DNA of 14,825 bases, taken from contig DAINMX010000159.1 of NCBI GenBank assembly GCA_036736205.1, positions 1-14,825 of the forward strand, written 5' to 3'. Below, in pieces: positions 7,134 to 14,124 of the stretch (positions are counted from its first letter, which is position 1; each line of letters begins with the position of its first letter). The notes beneath the pieces were generated by a model that worked only from the letters and a program-made list of their open reading frames with translations, had not been told where the DNA came from and did not search any database. The stretch is from XYA12-FULL-58-9 sp001798605 (GTDB lineage Bacteria > Myxococcota > XYA12-FULL-58-9). The translations under genes were made by a program, and so were the position numbers.

Positions 7134-7148
7134 AGAAAACAGTTTTCT
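7134..7148. repeat. 15-bp perfect palindrome upstream of the rpsT -35
   Basis: AGAAAAC (7134-7140) and GTTTTCT (7142-7148) are perfect inverted copies around a single A. The palindrome ends 4 bases upstream of the -35 TTGACA of rpsT, so it overlaps the region where RNA polymerase alpha subunits or an activator or repressor would bind. With a one-base centre it is a DNA operator more than an RNA hairpin. Which protein binds it is unknown. Confidence 0.55.
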
Positions 7149-7510
7149 CTAGTCGCAAGCGGAACTGGTGTTCCCATCATATGCGTAATACCAGCTCCCG
7201 CCTATGCGCGCCAACCACTTGGCCCCGGTTGTGTGGCGCAAATGCCTGAGACCCTAGGGGCAACCGTCGGAGTCGTGTGCAAATACCTGCGGGATGGGGA
7301 CAATCCGGCATGGTTGTGGATGAGGCGACGAGCCGCCAGAAACCCTCGAAGGAACGGGGAGGTACGGAGTCGCATCGGCAACATGTCGGAAAGATTGATA
7401 TTTCTTCGAGCCCATGGTGGGTGGTGAATACCCATGTCAGCGGATCTGCACAGGACGCGGGAAGTTGTCCACAACCTCATCCACAGTCCAGAGGATTCTC
7501 ACACGTCAGC
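7149..7510. other. Intergenic region between mazG and rpsT
   Basis: This gap holds no gene that can be supported. A 92-codon open frame on the minus strand (7202-7480) lacks a good ribosome binding site and a recognisable domain. Besides the DnaA-box cluster at 7315-7485 (listed separately), it contains an imperfect direct repeat, GTGTGGCGCAAATGCCTG (7231-7248) and GTGTGCAAATACCTG (7275-7289), 44 bases apart. A CGGTTG/CAACCG stem (from about 7226) surrounds the palindrome CCCTAGGG (7253-7260). An untranslated structured RNA cannot be ruled out, but no signature of SRP RNA, RNase P RNA, tmRNA or tRNA is visible. Confidence 0.4.
7315..7485. promoter_or_regulatory. Cluster of three DnaA-box-like 9-mers in the mazG-rpsT gap
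   Basis: TTGTCCACA (7465-7473, plus) and TCATCCACA (7477-7485, plus) lie 12 bases apart start to start, and TCATCCACA occurs once more on the minus strand (7315-7323). Each differs from the DnaA consensus TTATCCACA at one position, and the first is the common high-GC variant. The 11-base stretch 7315-7325 is the inverted copy of 7475-7485, so the boxes face each other. A short AT-rich patch with TTGATATTTCTTC (7394-7406) lies between. This could be part of a replication origin or a DnaA-controlled or DnaA-titrating site. No dnaA gene is in the window and no long AT-rich unwinding region is seen. Confidence 0.42.
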
Positions 7511-8296
7511 TTATTTTACGAGTTTGGCCTTCTGCCATAGCTCTTCCAGGTGATCAATAGAAATCGACAGAGGATTTTCAACACCGACGAGATCCGCTTC
7601 GACATGGCGGAACCGGCGGGAAAACTTGGTGATTGCCGCCCGCAGAGCCGACTCGGGGTCAATCTCGAGATGACGGCCAAGACTCGTGAGGGTCAACAGG
7701 AGATCTCCGAGCTCTTCCTCCATGGCCTGCTCATCTCCCGCCGCGATGGCGCAGAGCAGTTCGTCCCATTCCTCTTTGACCTTGTCGCTGACTCCAGCGG
7801 CATCGGGCCAGTCGAAACCGATGCTCGCCGCCTTCTGCCCCACCCGCGTGGCCCAGAGCAACGCGGGCATGGAGGTGGGGATGCCGTCGAGCCGACTCGC
7901 CTTGTCAGGTCGTTCTTTGGCTTTGCTTTGCTCCCACCTGACCCAAGCGCCTGCGACATTCTCGGCGGGGTCATCTCCAAACACGTGTGGATGGCGTCGC
8001 TGCAACTTTTCAGAGATCCCGTCGGCAACCTTCGCGGCATCGAAGTCGCCCCGTTCGTTGGCAATCTCGGCCTGAAAAACGATCTGCAGCAATAGGTCTC
8101 CCAGTTCCTCACAATGTGCGGCCGGGTCTTCCGCTTGCATCGCTTCGAGGGTCTCATAGGCTTCCTCGATCAAATAGGGGCGCAGTGATGCAAACGTCTG
8201 CTCGCGGTCCCAGGGACACCCACCCGGGGCACGTAGGCGTGCCATGATTCGGCAGAGGCTTGCGAACGATCTTCCGGCGCGGTCAAAACGATCCAT
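7511..8296 (-). CDS. mazG: MazG-type nucleoside triphosphate pyrophosphohydrolase
   Basis: A protein of 261 residues, the normal length of the two-domain MazG family, which hydrolyses NTPs and dNTPs to monophosphates plus pyrophosphate in the cytoplasm and clears abnormal nucleotides. Domain 1 shows LRAPGGCPWDREQTFASL, then the metal-binding EEAYE and EELGDLL motifs and RRHPHVFGD. Domain 2 has GFDWPDAAGV, KVKEEWDEL, EEELGDLLL and FSRRFRHVE. Both copies keep the acidic metal ligands, so activity is expected. The ATG (8294-8296) has AAGG (8302-8305 complement) 5 bases upstream. It is divergent from the TPR/zinc-ribbon gene (175 bases between the starts) and co-directional with rpsT, probably not in one operon because of the large gap. 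Confidence 0.96.
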   Translation of the reverse strand: MDRFDRAGRSFASLCRIMARLRAPGGCPWDREQTFASLRPYLIEEAYETLEAMQAEDPAAHCEELGDLLLQIVFQAEIANERGDFDAAKVADGISEKLQRRHPHVFGDDPAENVAGAWVRWEQSKAKERPDKASRLDGIPTSMPALLWATRVGQKAASIGFDWPDAAGVSDKVKEEWDELLCAIAAGDEQAMEEELGDLLLTLTSLGRHLEIDPESALRAAITKFSRRFRHVEADLVGVENPLSISIDHLEELWQKAKLVK

Positions 8297-8471
8297 GCTT
8301 GCCTTGGTAGCGAATGCCGGCCGCGTTCACAAGGCATTGATGGTAGTTCCTCTTGCCGCAGGGTACATCTCGTGGTTTCCTGCTTCGGGTTGAAACGTTT
8401 TTTCGTTGCGCGGCTTTCGCCAGTTGTGTGCAAAGTCGTGAACGATCGCGTTGCACTTAAAGGGCAAACCG

Positions 8472-10586
8472 TTGCGCACGTGGATTGAGGTAACGAGCAC
8501 AACACCGGGGAGAGTGTGTTTCTCTTTGGTGTTCTGTACTTTGGTTTTCGTCCCGGCCACTGGAGCAACTCAAGCGGGGATTCCCTACCTTGCCGAGCCG
8601 GACGATCCACCGCCAGCAGATGCCGCGCCAGACGCAGCGGACAGGGCGGTCAAAGGGAACACGCCGAGTGGGGCGAACAAACCCGAAACAACGAGTGCAA
8701 CGGTTGACAAACCCGAGCCAGCGGTTCCCGTTGTGCTACCCAATCGAGAGGGGCCTGCTCATGGATCGACTGACCCGACGCGGACAGACGAGGATGAGCC
8801 CGCCAAGGGGGAGCACACCCCTGTAGCGATTGCGCTCCTCTGGGAGCAGCGGAGGGTGGCGATCTCGATTGGCAATATGACCGAAGCCGAAACGCTGCTT
8901 TTGCAGTTGCTGCGCCGCAAGGAGATCTCCGGTTGGCCCAACATGTTTGCCTACGGCGATGCGTTGGCCCGGGAGAGCGCCACGGAGTTGCAGGCAGGCA
9001 AGGTCAGCCGAGCGTTGGCTTGTGCTGAGGCTGCGGTGGTGCTTGCCCCGACGCGGCCGTCAGCTCATATGGCGTTGGCCCGCGCACGTTGGGAGAAGGG
9101 TGGGGCGTTTGTCGGTGCCATCGAATCCTTAGCATCTGCCTACGCGTTGACTTGGACAGAGCCGCCAATGCGACGTGGTCGCATCGGCAATCTGGTGATC
9201 GTTCTCATTTTTGGGATGCTCATTGCTTGCGCGGTGTTTGCGCTCGCTCTGGTCTATCGACACGCCCGATTGCTGATCCACACCATCCATCACGTGCTCC
9301 CAAAGGGCGCCACGCGTTTGCAGAGCGGTCTGTTCGGTGTGGCGGTTCTGTTGTTGCCAGTGTTTTTGCGTTGGGGGCCGGCGTGGGTCCTATTGGCGTG
9401 GATAGTCCTTTTGGGACTTTATTATCAGAGATCGGAACGTGCTGCGGCTATTGTGGCGCTGGCTGTTATTGCTCTGGTTCCACTGGGCATGCCAACGGTG
9501 ACTGCCTATCTCTCGTATCCTGGTTCTCGGGCGGAAGCTGTGTATATGGCGGCGCGTGATATAGGTGCAGAGGATATCGCCGCACGAATCGCTGCCCAAA
9601 AAACGCCTACCAAAGAAGAACTGCAGATTCTCGGTTTGCGAGCGAGGTGGTCGGGCGATCTCGAAACCGCGGCGGATTGGTTGAGCAAGGCCTCTGCCAT
9701 GGAGAAGTCAGACCCCTCATTATTGGTCACCCTCGGCAATATTCATTATGCGCTCGGTGACAAGGCCTTGTCGCTCGAGTACTACAAGAAGGCAGTCACG
9801 CTGAACCCGGACCAGGTGGTTGCGCACTTCAATATGTGGCTCGTTCACTCATCGATGGCCGCGAGCAAAGAGGCTGGCGAGGCGTACCGCAAGGCCACTG
9901 CTATCGATTACGCGCGGGTCGAAGCACTGCAAGCGGCAGCAAAACGGCTTGGACCCGGGCATGTGGTTGAGGAGCCCGTTCCCGAGCGAGTCGTTGACGT
10001 TGCCGTGATTGCCGAACCCGCCCATCAACGTGCTGTTCGTCAACTCTGGCACTTGTTGGGCGGCAGCGTGGTGTCCCGCCACCAGTTTGTCGTCGCAGCG
10101 CTTGCGGCGTTGGTTCTAATGGTTGCCCTCTCTTGGCTGCGCCGGTTCCTGCTGCCGTCTGTGGCGTGTCCTCGTTGTGGGATGGCCGCATGCACTCGGT
10201 GCAACCCCGAGATGAAGAACCAAAAACAGTGTGGCCAATGCTACCACGCCTTTGTTGCCAAAGAGGCCGTCGATCCCCAGGCCCGCGTGCAGAAAGAGAT
10301 TGAGGTCCATCGCTATCAGGCGCGAACGGCACGGGTGCGCCGTGTCGTGTCGTTGATGCTGGTCGGCGCCGGGCAAATGCTCGCCGGCAGGTCACTTACG
10401 GGATTTGTTTTCTTGACGTGTTTTGTCTCCTGCATTTGGGCAGTGCTGTTGGCGCTAAATATTGTCCCCGAGCCAGTCCCGTATCTCTCGGAGCCCTCTT
10501 TGATTTCTGCTGTTGGTGCCGGGGCTCTCGGCGTTCTGGTATATGCGTTGGGCCTTTGGGACACCCAACGTGGAGAGACTGACTGA
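8472..10586 (+). CDS. TPR multi-pass membrane protein with zinc-ribbon domain
   Basis: A protein of 704 residues from a TTG at 8472, chosen because AAAGGG (8459-8464) precedes it by 7 bases. A TTG at 8451 and a GTG at 8514 are alternatives. An N-terminal hydrophobic segment ending ATGATQA looks like a signal peptide or anchor, then comes a Pro/Ala-rich region to about 115. Residues about 125-230 contain TPR-like helices (MTEAETLLLQLL, SRALACAEAAVVLAPTRPSAHMALA). Four membrane segments lie at about 240-262, 285-300, 302-316 and 322-343. Residues about 375-490 are further TPRs (ETAADWLSKASAM, DPSLLVTLGNIHYALGDKALSLEYYKKAVTLNP without its end). A membrane segment at about 540-557 precedes CPRCGMAACTRC and CGQC at 566-590, a zinc ribbon with three CxxC pairs. 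Two more hydrophobic segments close the protein. One base separates it from the next gene. It is likely an assembly or scaffold membrane protein. No family name can be given. Confidence 0.88.
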   Translation: MRTWIEVTSTTPGRVCFSLVFCTLVFVPATGATQAGIPYLAEPDDPPPADAAPDAADRAVKGNTPSGANKPETTSATVDKPEPAVPVVLPNREGPAHGSTDPTRTDEDEPAKGEHTPVAIALLWEQRRVAISIGNMTEAETLLLQLLRRKEISGWPNMFAYGDALARESATELQAGKVSRALACAEAAVVLAPTRPSAHMALARARWEKGGAFVGAIESLASAYALTWTEPPMRRGRIGNLVIVLIFGMLIACAVFALALVYRHARLLIHTIHHVLPKGATRLQSGLFGVAVLLLPVFLRWGPAWVLLAWIVLLGLYYQRSERAAAIVALAVIALVPLGMPTVTAYLSYPGSRAEAVYMAARDIGAEDIAARIAAQKTPTKEELQILGLRARWSGDLETAADWLSKASAMEKSDPSLLVTLGNIHYALGDKALSLEYYKKAVTLNPDQVVAHFNMWLVHSSMAASKEAGEAYRKATAIDYARVEALQAAAKRLGPGHVVEEPVPERVVDVAVIAEPAHQRAVRQLWHLLGGSVVSRHQFVVAALAALVLMVALSWLRRFLLPSVACPRCGMAACTRCNPEMKNQKQCGQCYHAFVAKEAVDPQARVQKEIEVHRYQARTARVRRVVSLMLVGAGQMLAGRSLTGFVFLTCFVSCIWAVLLALNIVPEPVPYLSEPSLISAVGAGALGVLVYALGLWDTQRGETD

Positions 10587-10587
10587 G

Positions 10588-11805
10588 ATGGCGCTACGTG
10601 GCACTCTCAAGGATTTCGGCATTGCCGACATTTTCCAGCTCATCGGCCACCAAGGCAAAACCGGAATCCTCGCGGTTCGCAATCGCGATCAAGAGGTAAA
10701 GATATTCTTCAAAGACGGCTCTGTTGTTCGATCCGAATCATCGGTGCGACAGAAACGGGATTTGCTCGGCGGCATGTTGTTGCGTGCCGAGGTTCTCCGC
10801 GAGGCACAACTCGCAGACGCCCTCGAAACCCAGAAAAAAACGTTGAAACGGCTGGGTGATATTCTCATTGCCCAGGGTGCCTTGGATGCGAAGACCTTGC
10901 GGGCCTTCGCCAAACTGCAAACCACCGAAACAATCTATCAGCTGTTTCTGTGGGACGCGGGAACCTACGAGTTTTCCCAAACGGAGATCGAGACCGACGA
11001 CGGTGTTGAGCTCATTCGCAGCGAAAGCATTCTCATGGAGGGCTTTCGCCAGGTGGATGAGTGGCCACTGATCCGCCGAAGAATCACCGGTTACGGCATG
11101 ACCTTCGAGAAACGCGAAGATCTCGACACGCTGACCGCAGCAGCCAGTCACGCAGAACCCGTCAAGGAGACCGATGATCTCGATTTCAGTGACGCCTTTG
11201 GGGACATGGGAGGCGGGGGCGGGGGGGGCAATGCTCGGCTCAAGGGTATTGGTCAGAACGAACGCATTGTTTACCAGCTAATCATCGCCGACCGTGATGT
11301 GCAGAAGATCATCGACCTTTCTCGGTTGGGCGAATTCGAGACATGCAAGGCACTGGTAGCATTGATCGAGGCGGAAATTATCCTGGCGATACCCGAGGGA
11401 CATCGAAGACCCAGCGCTGATGCGACTGTCGGTGGCATCCACGCAAAGACCGGCGCTTCCTGGTTGCCCGCAGTCACCAGGGGAATTCTGTATCTCGCGC
11501 TCGCCGGAACGGCTGGGTATGGAGCGTGGCATTTCGCCTTGTCGCAACAGACGCCGGCGCTGACCCGCGGCCTTGAGGGGTACGTCGCCGCTGACGTGCA
11601 GGTGGTGATCACGCACGGTCAGTTGGGAAAATTGCGACATGTGCTGGAGGTTTTTCGCGCCGAGACGGGTGATTACCCCGCGGCCTTGTCAGATCTGGTG
11701 GATGCCAAGTTGCTGACTCCCCGCGACATCCATTTCCCGTGGCACCAACAATATTACTATTCAAAGCAGGCCAGCGGCTACGAGCTGCTGCGACCGTTCT
11801 ACTGA
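10588..11805 (+). CDS. PATAN/DUF4388 protein with a membrane segment and pseudopilin-like C-terminus
   Basis: A protein of 405 residues. The ATG at 10588 is one base after the stop of the TPR protein, with GGAGAG (10572-10577) 10 bases upstream inside that gene, so the pair is translated from one message. Residues 1-55 (MALRGTLKDFGIADIFQLI, KTGILAV, KIFFKDGSVVRSES) are the typical PATAN/DUF4388 start found in delta-type bacteria. Residues 55-160 continue with LGDILIAQGAL-type helices. An acidic and then poly-Gly linker (198-214) leads to a helical domain at about 215-272 (NERIVYQLIIADRDVQKIIDLSRL). A membrane segment lies at about 298-317. The exported end (338-405: LGKLRHVLEVFRAETGDYPAALSDLV, LLTPRDI, W, YYYS, GYELL) has the GspG/pseudopilin pattern. 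PATAN proteins are tied to signalling and gliding or development regulation in myxobacteria. The combination is inferred from sequence pattern only. Confidence 0.9.
   Translation: MALRGTLKDFGIADIFQLIGHQGKTGILAVRNRDQEVKIFFKDGSVVRSESSVRQKRDLLGGMLLRAEVLREAQLADALETQKKTLKRLGDILIAQGALDAKTLRAFAKLQTTETIYQLFLWDAGTYEFSQTEIETDDGVELIRSESILMEGFRQVDEWPLIRRRITGYGMTFEKREDLDTLTAAASHAEPVKETDDLDFSDAFGDMGGGGGGGNARLKGIGQNERIVYQLIIADRDVQKIIDLSRLGEFETCKALVALIEAEIILAIPEGHRRPSADATVGGIHAKTGASWLPAVTRGILYLALAGTAGYGAWHFALSQQTPALTRGLEGYVAADVQVVITHGQLGKLRHVLEVFRAETGDYPAALSDLVDAKLLTPRDIHFPWHQQYYYSKQASGYELLRPFY
11200..11228 (+). other. G-quadruplex motif and G8 tract inside the PATAN gene
   Basis: Four G-runs (GGGG at 11200-11203, GGG at 11208-11210, GGGGG at 11215-11219, eight G at 11221-11228) are spaced by 1 to 4 bases, so the coding strand fits the G3+ N1-7 quadruplex pattern. 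They encode the poly-Gly linker between the PATAN part and the next domain. The eight-G homopolymer is a possible slippage site; one base gained or lost would shift the frame and remove the membrane and pseudopilin-like part. Confidence 0.6.
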
Positions 11806-11834
11806 AAACGTCCCTCGGCGCGCACGACAACGGT

Positions 11835-11862
11835 TTGCGAACGCGTCTGGCAATGCTATGAA
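11835..11862 (+). promoter_or_regulatory. Candidate extended -10 promoter for the M30 operon
   Basis: TTGCGA (11835-11840, 4 of 6 to TTGACA) and TATGAA (11857-11862, 4 of 6 to TATAAT) are 16 bases apart. A TGC directly before the -10 gives an extended -10 element (TGnTATGAA). The start at 11923 would have a leader of about 55 bases. The region is otherwise free of coding sequence between 11806 and 11922. Confidence 0.4.
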
Positions 11863-11896
11863 TAGCGCTCTATCTTCATCGTCAAGATGGTTATGA

Positions 11897-11910
11897 GGCG
11901 CCGTCGCGCC
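11897..11910 (+). promoter_or_regulatory. Leader hairpin next to the Shine-Dalgarno of the M30 gene
   Basis: GGCGC (11897-11901) pairs with GCGCC (11906-11910) around CGTC. The strong ribosome binding site AAGGGAG (11911-11917, 5 bases before the ATG at 11923) begins at the next base. A GC-only stem touching the SD could affect ribosome access, so it may tune translation; a spacer effect is equally possible. No ligand-sensing features are seen. Confidence 0.3.
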
Positions 11911-11922
11911 AAGGGAGCTGTC

Positions 11923-13539
11923 ATGAAGCTAAATTCACGCTGCGGTCTATTTCTGCTTGCCCTCGGATTCGTACTCTCAGGTTGCGGTGATGACGAACAG
12001 CCCAAAGAGTGTAAGGAAGCTGAATTCGGCCAGGTGGAAATGAGCTTCGCCACGGGGAACGAAATCTATCTCATGGCCGTGTTCACCTTGCCCGAAGATG
12101 AGGCTGCGGCCGATGAGCTCGTCACCTTCAAGCTCGACGCCGGCGGCACACCGTCGGGTGCCTTGCGAATACAGCGCTATCACCGTCCATCGGGCGCGGG
12201 TTACGATCGCGACTACTGGGAAGCGCGCTTGGCCTTTGAGCGCGAGCGCCGGGCGGGGATCTCCGATCTCGTGGACACAGTCCGCTCGAGTGGGAAGCCC
12301 TTGATGGGAATGATGCCGCGTCAGGCCTGCGAGCCTTGCGCAACGAGCACGACCGAGATGTGTTGGCAAGGTGCCTGTGTGAGCTCCGTATCCGTCGCAC
12401 GGGTCGGGGCAGCTGCGGTTAACGCCACTTTGGCGGCCGTGGTGGGGTCTGGCAGCGTCAAGGTGAATGTCCTCGTTGACAACAATGTGGCGGCCTCAAG
12501 TGCAGCCGCTGTCACCGCGGCAACATCCTTTGCTAACAGTATCTCGACTATTCTCGACCTCATGGGGCAGTCGAGCTACGCCGCACCTCTAGACCGCAAC
12601 GGTGATTCCCGCATGACCGTCGTTTACACCAACAAGCTCGGGGGTATTGTTGGCGGCTTTGATTTTCGCGACTTCCTAAGTGCCGAAGGCAGTGGCAATG
12701 AGCACGACATGATGTGGGCGGCCGTTCCTGCGGTAGATACCATGGCCACATGTCCCGCAGGTGGGTGCGCCACCTCTGTGATTACGCAAGAGCTGTCGGC
12801 CGGCACACTGGTGCATGAGATGACTCACTTGATCAATTTTGCGGTACGCGTCTATGGCGCTGGTGCCGCCCCCAAGGACAACGAAACCCTGTGGCTCGAC
12901 GAAGCGATGGCCCACCTCATGGAGGACGTTGCGGGCTTCGGTGCCTCAAACATTGGGACTGCAGCAGTGGCGTTGGACTCGTGGTCGTCGACTACTTTTG
13001 CCGGGCCCGGTGATTCGGTTGCACAGCGCGGCATGGGGTACACCTTGCTCCGCCACATCATTGACCAGGAGAGCGGCGCCTCTGATGCCGCCGCGGCCAA
13101 CGCTGCCTTCAAGCTGCACGACGCTCTCGTGGGTGAATCTGAGCGGGGTTGGCAGCATTCGATCTTCCAAAATCGAGGAGCCGATGGCGTTTGGAAATGG
13201 TTGTTGGCCATCTACGCCACCAACAATACCGACGTGACCGAGACCGACGCGCAATCGACCGCCTTTGCTGACACAGCCACGGTGAATGGCCAGGTGACCG
13301 GCTTTGACCCATTTGGCAGTTTCACCGATGCTCGGGGCGTCGCCATCGACTTTTCCGGACCCAATCTCGGTGATGGCAGCACGGATGAAATCGACGATCT
13401 GAGCGAGCCCTTCGAGAGTGAAGTCGCCTCCTCGGGGGGCGTGCTGTACTTGGTGAAGGGTCTCGACGGTGACGTGACCCTCACGGGAACCGGTGACACC
13501 TGCGGCAATCTCAACATCCGTGCCGCGAGGGTGCAATAA
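11923..13539 (+). CDS. M30-like zinc metallopeptidase lipoprotein (HEMTH)
   Basis: A protein of 538 residues with the start fixed by a strong SD (AAGGGAG). A hydrophobic stretch at 9-19 leads to the lipobox LSGC with Cys21 as the lipid site; Gly follows. The catalytic motif HEMTH lies at 298-302 in the context TLVHEMTHLINF, and WLDEAMAHL at 324-332 places a Glu (327) 25 residues after the second His. This is the gluzincin layout of hyicolysin-like M30 peptidases (HExxH, then WLxE). Zinc ligands would be H298, H302 and E327, with E299 as general base. N-terminal residues 22-280 carry paired cysteines and a Ser/Ala-rich stretch; residues after 430 are acidic beta-type and end with Cys. It should act as an envelope or extracellular protease. 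It heads a probable operon with the two small secreted genes downstream: the next start overlaps its stop by one base. Family membership is inferred from motif spacing. Confidence 0.9.
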   Translation: MKLNSRCGLFLLALGFVLSGCGDDEQPKECKEAEFGQVEMSFATGNEIYLMAVFTLPEDEAAADELVTFKLDAGGTPSGALRIQRYHRPSGAGYDRDYWEARLAFERERRAGISDLVDTVRSSGKPLMGMMPRQACEPCATSTTEMCWQGACVSSVSVARVGAAAVNATLAAVVGSGSVKVNVLVDNNVAASSAAAVTAATSFANSISTILDLMGQSSYAAPLDRNGDSRMTVVYTNKLGGIVGGFDFRDFLSAEGSGNEHDMMWAAVPAVDTMATCPAGGCATSVITQELSAGTLVHEMTHLINFAVRVYGAGAAPKDNETLWLDEAMAHLMEDVAGFGASNIGTAAVALDSWSSTTFAGPGDSVAQRGMGYTLLRHIIDQESGASDAAAANAAFKLHDALVGESERGWQHSIFQNRGADGVWKWLLAIYATNNTDVTETDAQSTAFADTATVNGQVTGFDPFGSFTDARGVAIDFSGPNLGDGSTDEIDDLSEPFESEVASSGGVLYLVKGLDGDVTLTGTGDTCGNLNIRAARVQ

Positions 13540-14027
13540 TGACGGCCTGGCTGTTGTGCGCGGCGCTCTTGGCTCAGGGCGAGCCCGCTTCGGTCGTCGG
13601 GATGGTCAGGTTGACCAAGGCCGTGGGGGCACCTTTGGTGTCGGTGGTGGGCGAGGACGATTCAGCGGTGCTCGAGGGAGATTTGACCGCCGAGATAGCC
13701 CGCCTGCAGTCCGCACGCGTGGAGGTCGCCGGATTGCGCGATGGCGAGAAAATCGTGGTCAAGTCCTATCAAATCGTCGATATCAAAGGTGCCAAACCGA
13801 GGGTCGGTAGGTTGGTGAAAACTGCCGGAGGATTTGCTCTGCGCGAGACTGTTGGTGAGGATTCGAGCGACATTCCCCTGAGTTTAGATCCCCGGAGCAA
13901 ACAGAAACTCCATGACAAGGACGGTGCCAAGGTTTGGGTGCATGGTAAGCTTCTGCTTAGCGGCGAGCTCAAGGTCTTGCGCTACGGTGTCCTACGCGAC
14001 CCCGTAGTTACTCAAGATTCACCCTAG
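13539..14027 (+). CDS. Small secreted protein of unknown function
   Basis: A protein of 162 residues. Its ATG (13539-13541) overlaps the stop of the M30 gene by one base (TAATG), so translation is coupled and the start is firm. The short hydrophobic N-terminus (residues 4-12) looks like a Sec signal, with cleavage probable near Gly14 or Ala17. The mature part is rich in beta-forming residues (VSVVGEDDSAVLEGDL, KIVVKSYQIVDIKG, VWVHGKLLLSGELKVLRYGVLRDP) and may be an OB-like or beta-barrel fold. No family is recognised and no catalytic motif is seen. Coupling to the peptidase suggests it helps that protein: a chaperone, inhibitor or partner are all possible. Confidence 0.85.
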   Translation: MTAWLLCAALLAQGEPASVVGMVRLTKAVGAPLVSVVGEDDSAVLEGDLTAEIARLQSARVEVAGLRDGEKIVVKSYQIVDIKGAKPRVGRLVKTAGGFALRETVGEDSSDIPLSLDPRSKQKLHDKDGAKVWVHGKLLLSGELKVLRYGVLRDPVVTQDSP

Positions 14028-14050
14028 AAAGTTTGTTGCCACAAGGTATT

Positions 14051-14087
14051 GGCCCCAGTCGGCGGATGTGAGCAAACTGACTGGGCC
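14051..14087 (+). repeat. Long inverted repeat in the gap before the second small secreted gene
   Basis: GGCCCCAGTC (14051-14060) pairs with GACTGGGCC (14079-14087), 9 base pairs with one bulged C, around an 18-base loop. The outer pair GTTTG (14033-14037) and CAAAC (14073-14077) could compete. No T-run follows, so it is not a classical terminator. It lies 24 bases after one stop and 38 before the next start and could attenuate or stabilise the operon message. Confidence 0.45.
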
Positions 14088-14124
14088 CTGGGTTCTTCAC
14101 AGACAAGAGGTTAAGGAGACGGAC

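Noticed and set aside
7202..7480. Possible 92-residue protein on the minus strand in the mazG-rpsT gap
   Set aside because: Composition is Arg/Pro-rich and random-looking with no SD or domain. The bases are better explained by the DnaA-like boxes and repeats.
7130..7510. Known structured RNA (SRP RNA, RNase P RNA, tmRNA, tRNA, 6S)
   Set aside because: None of the signature sequences or the T-arm of a tRNA could be found on either strand.
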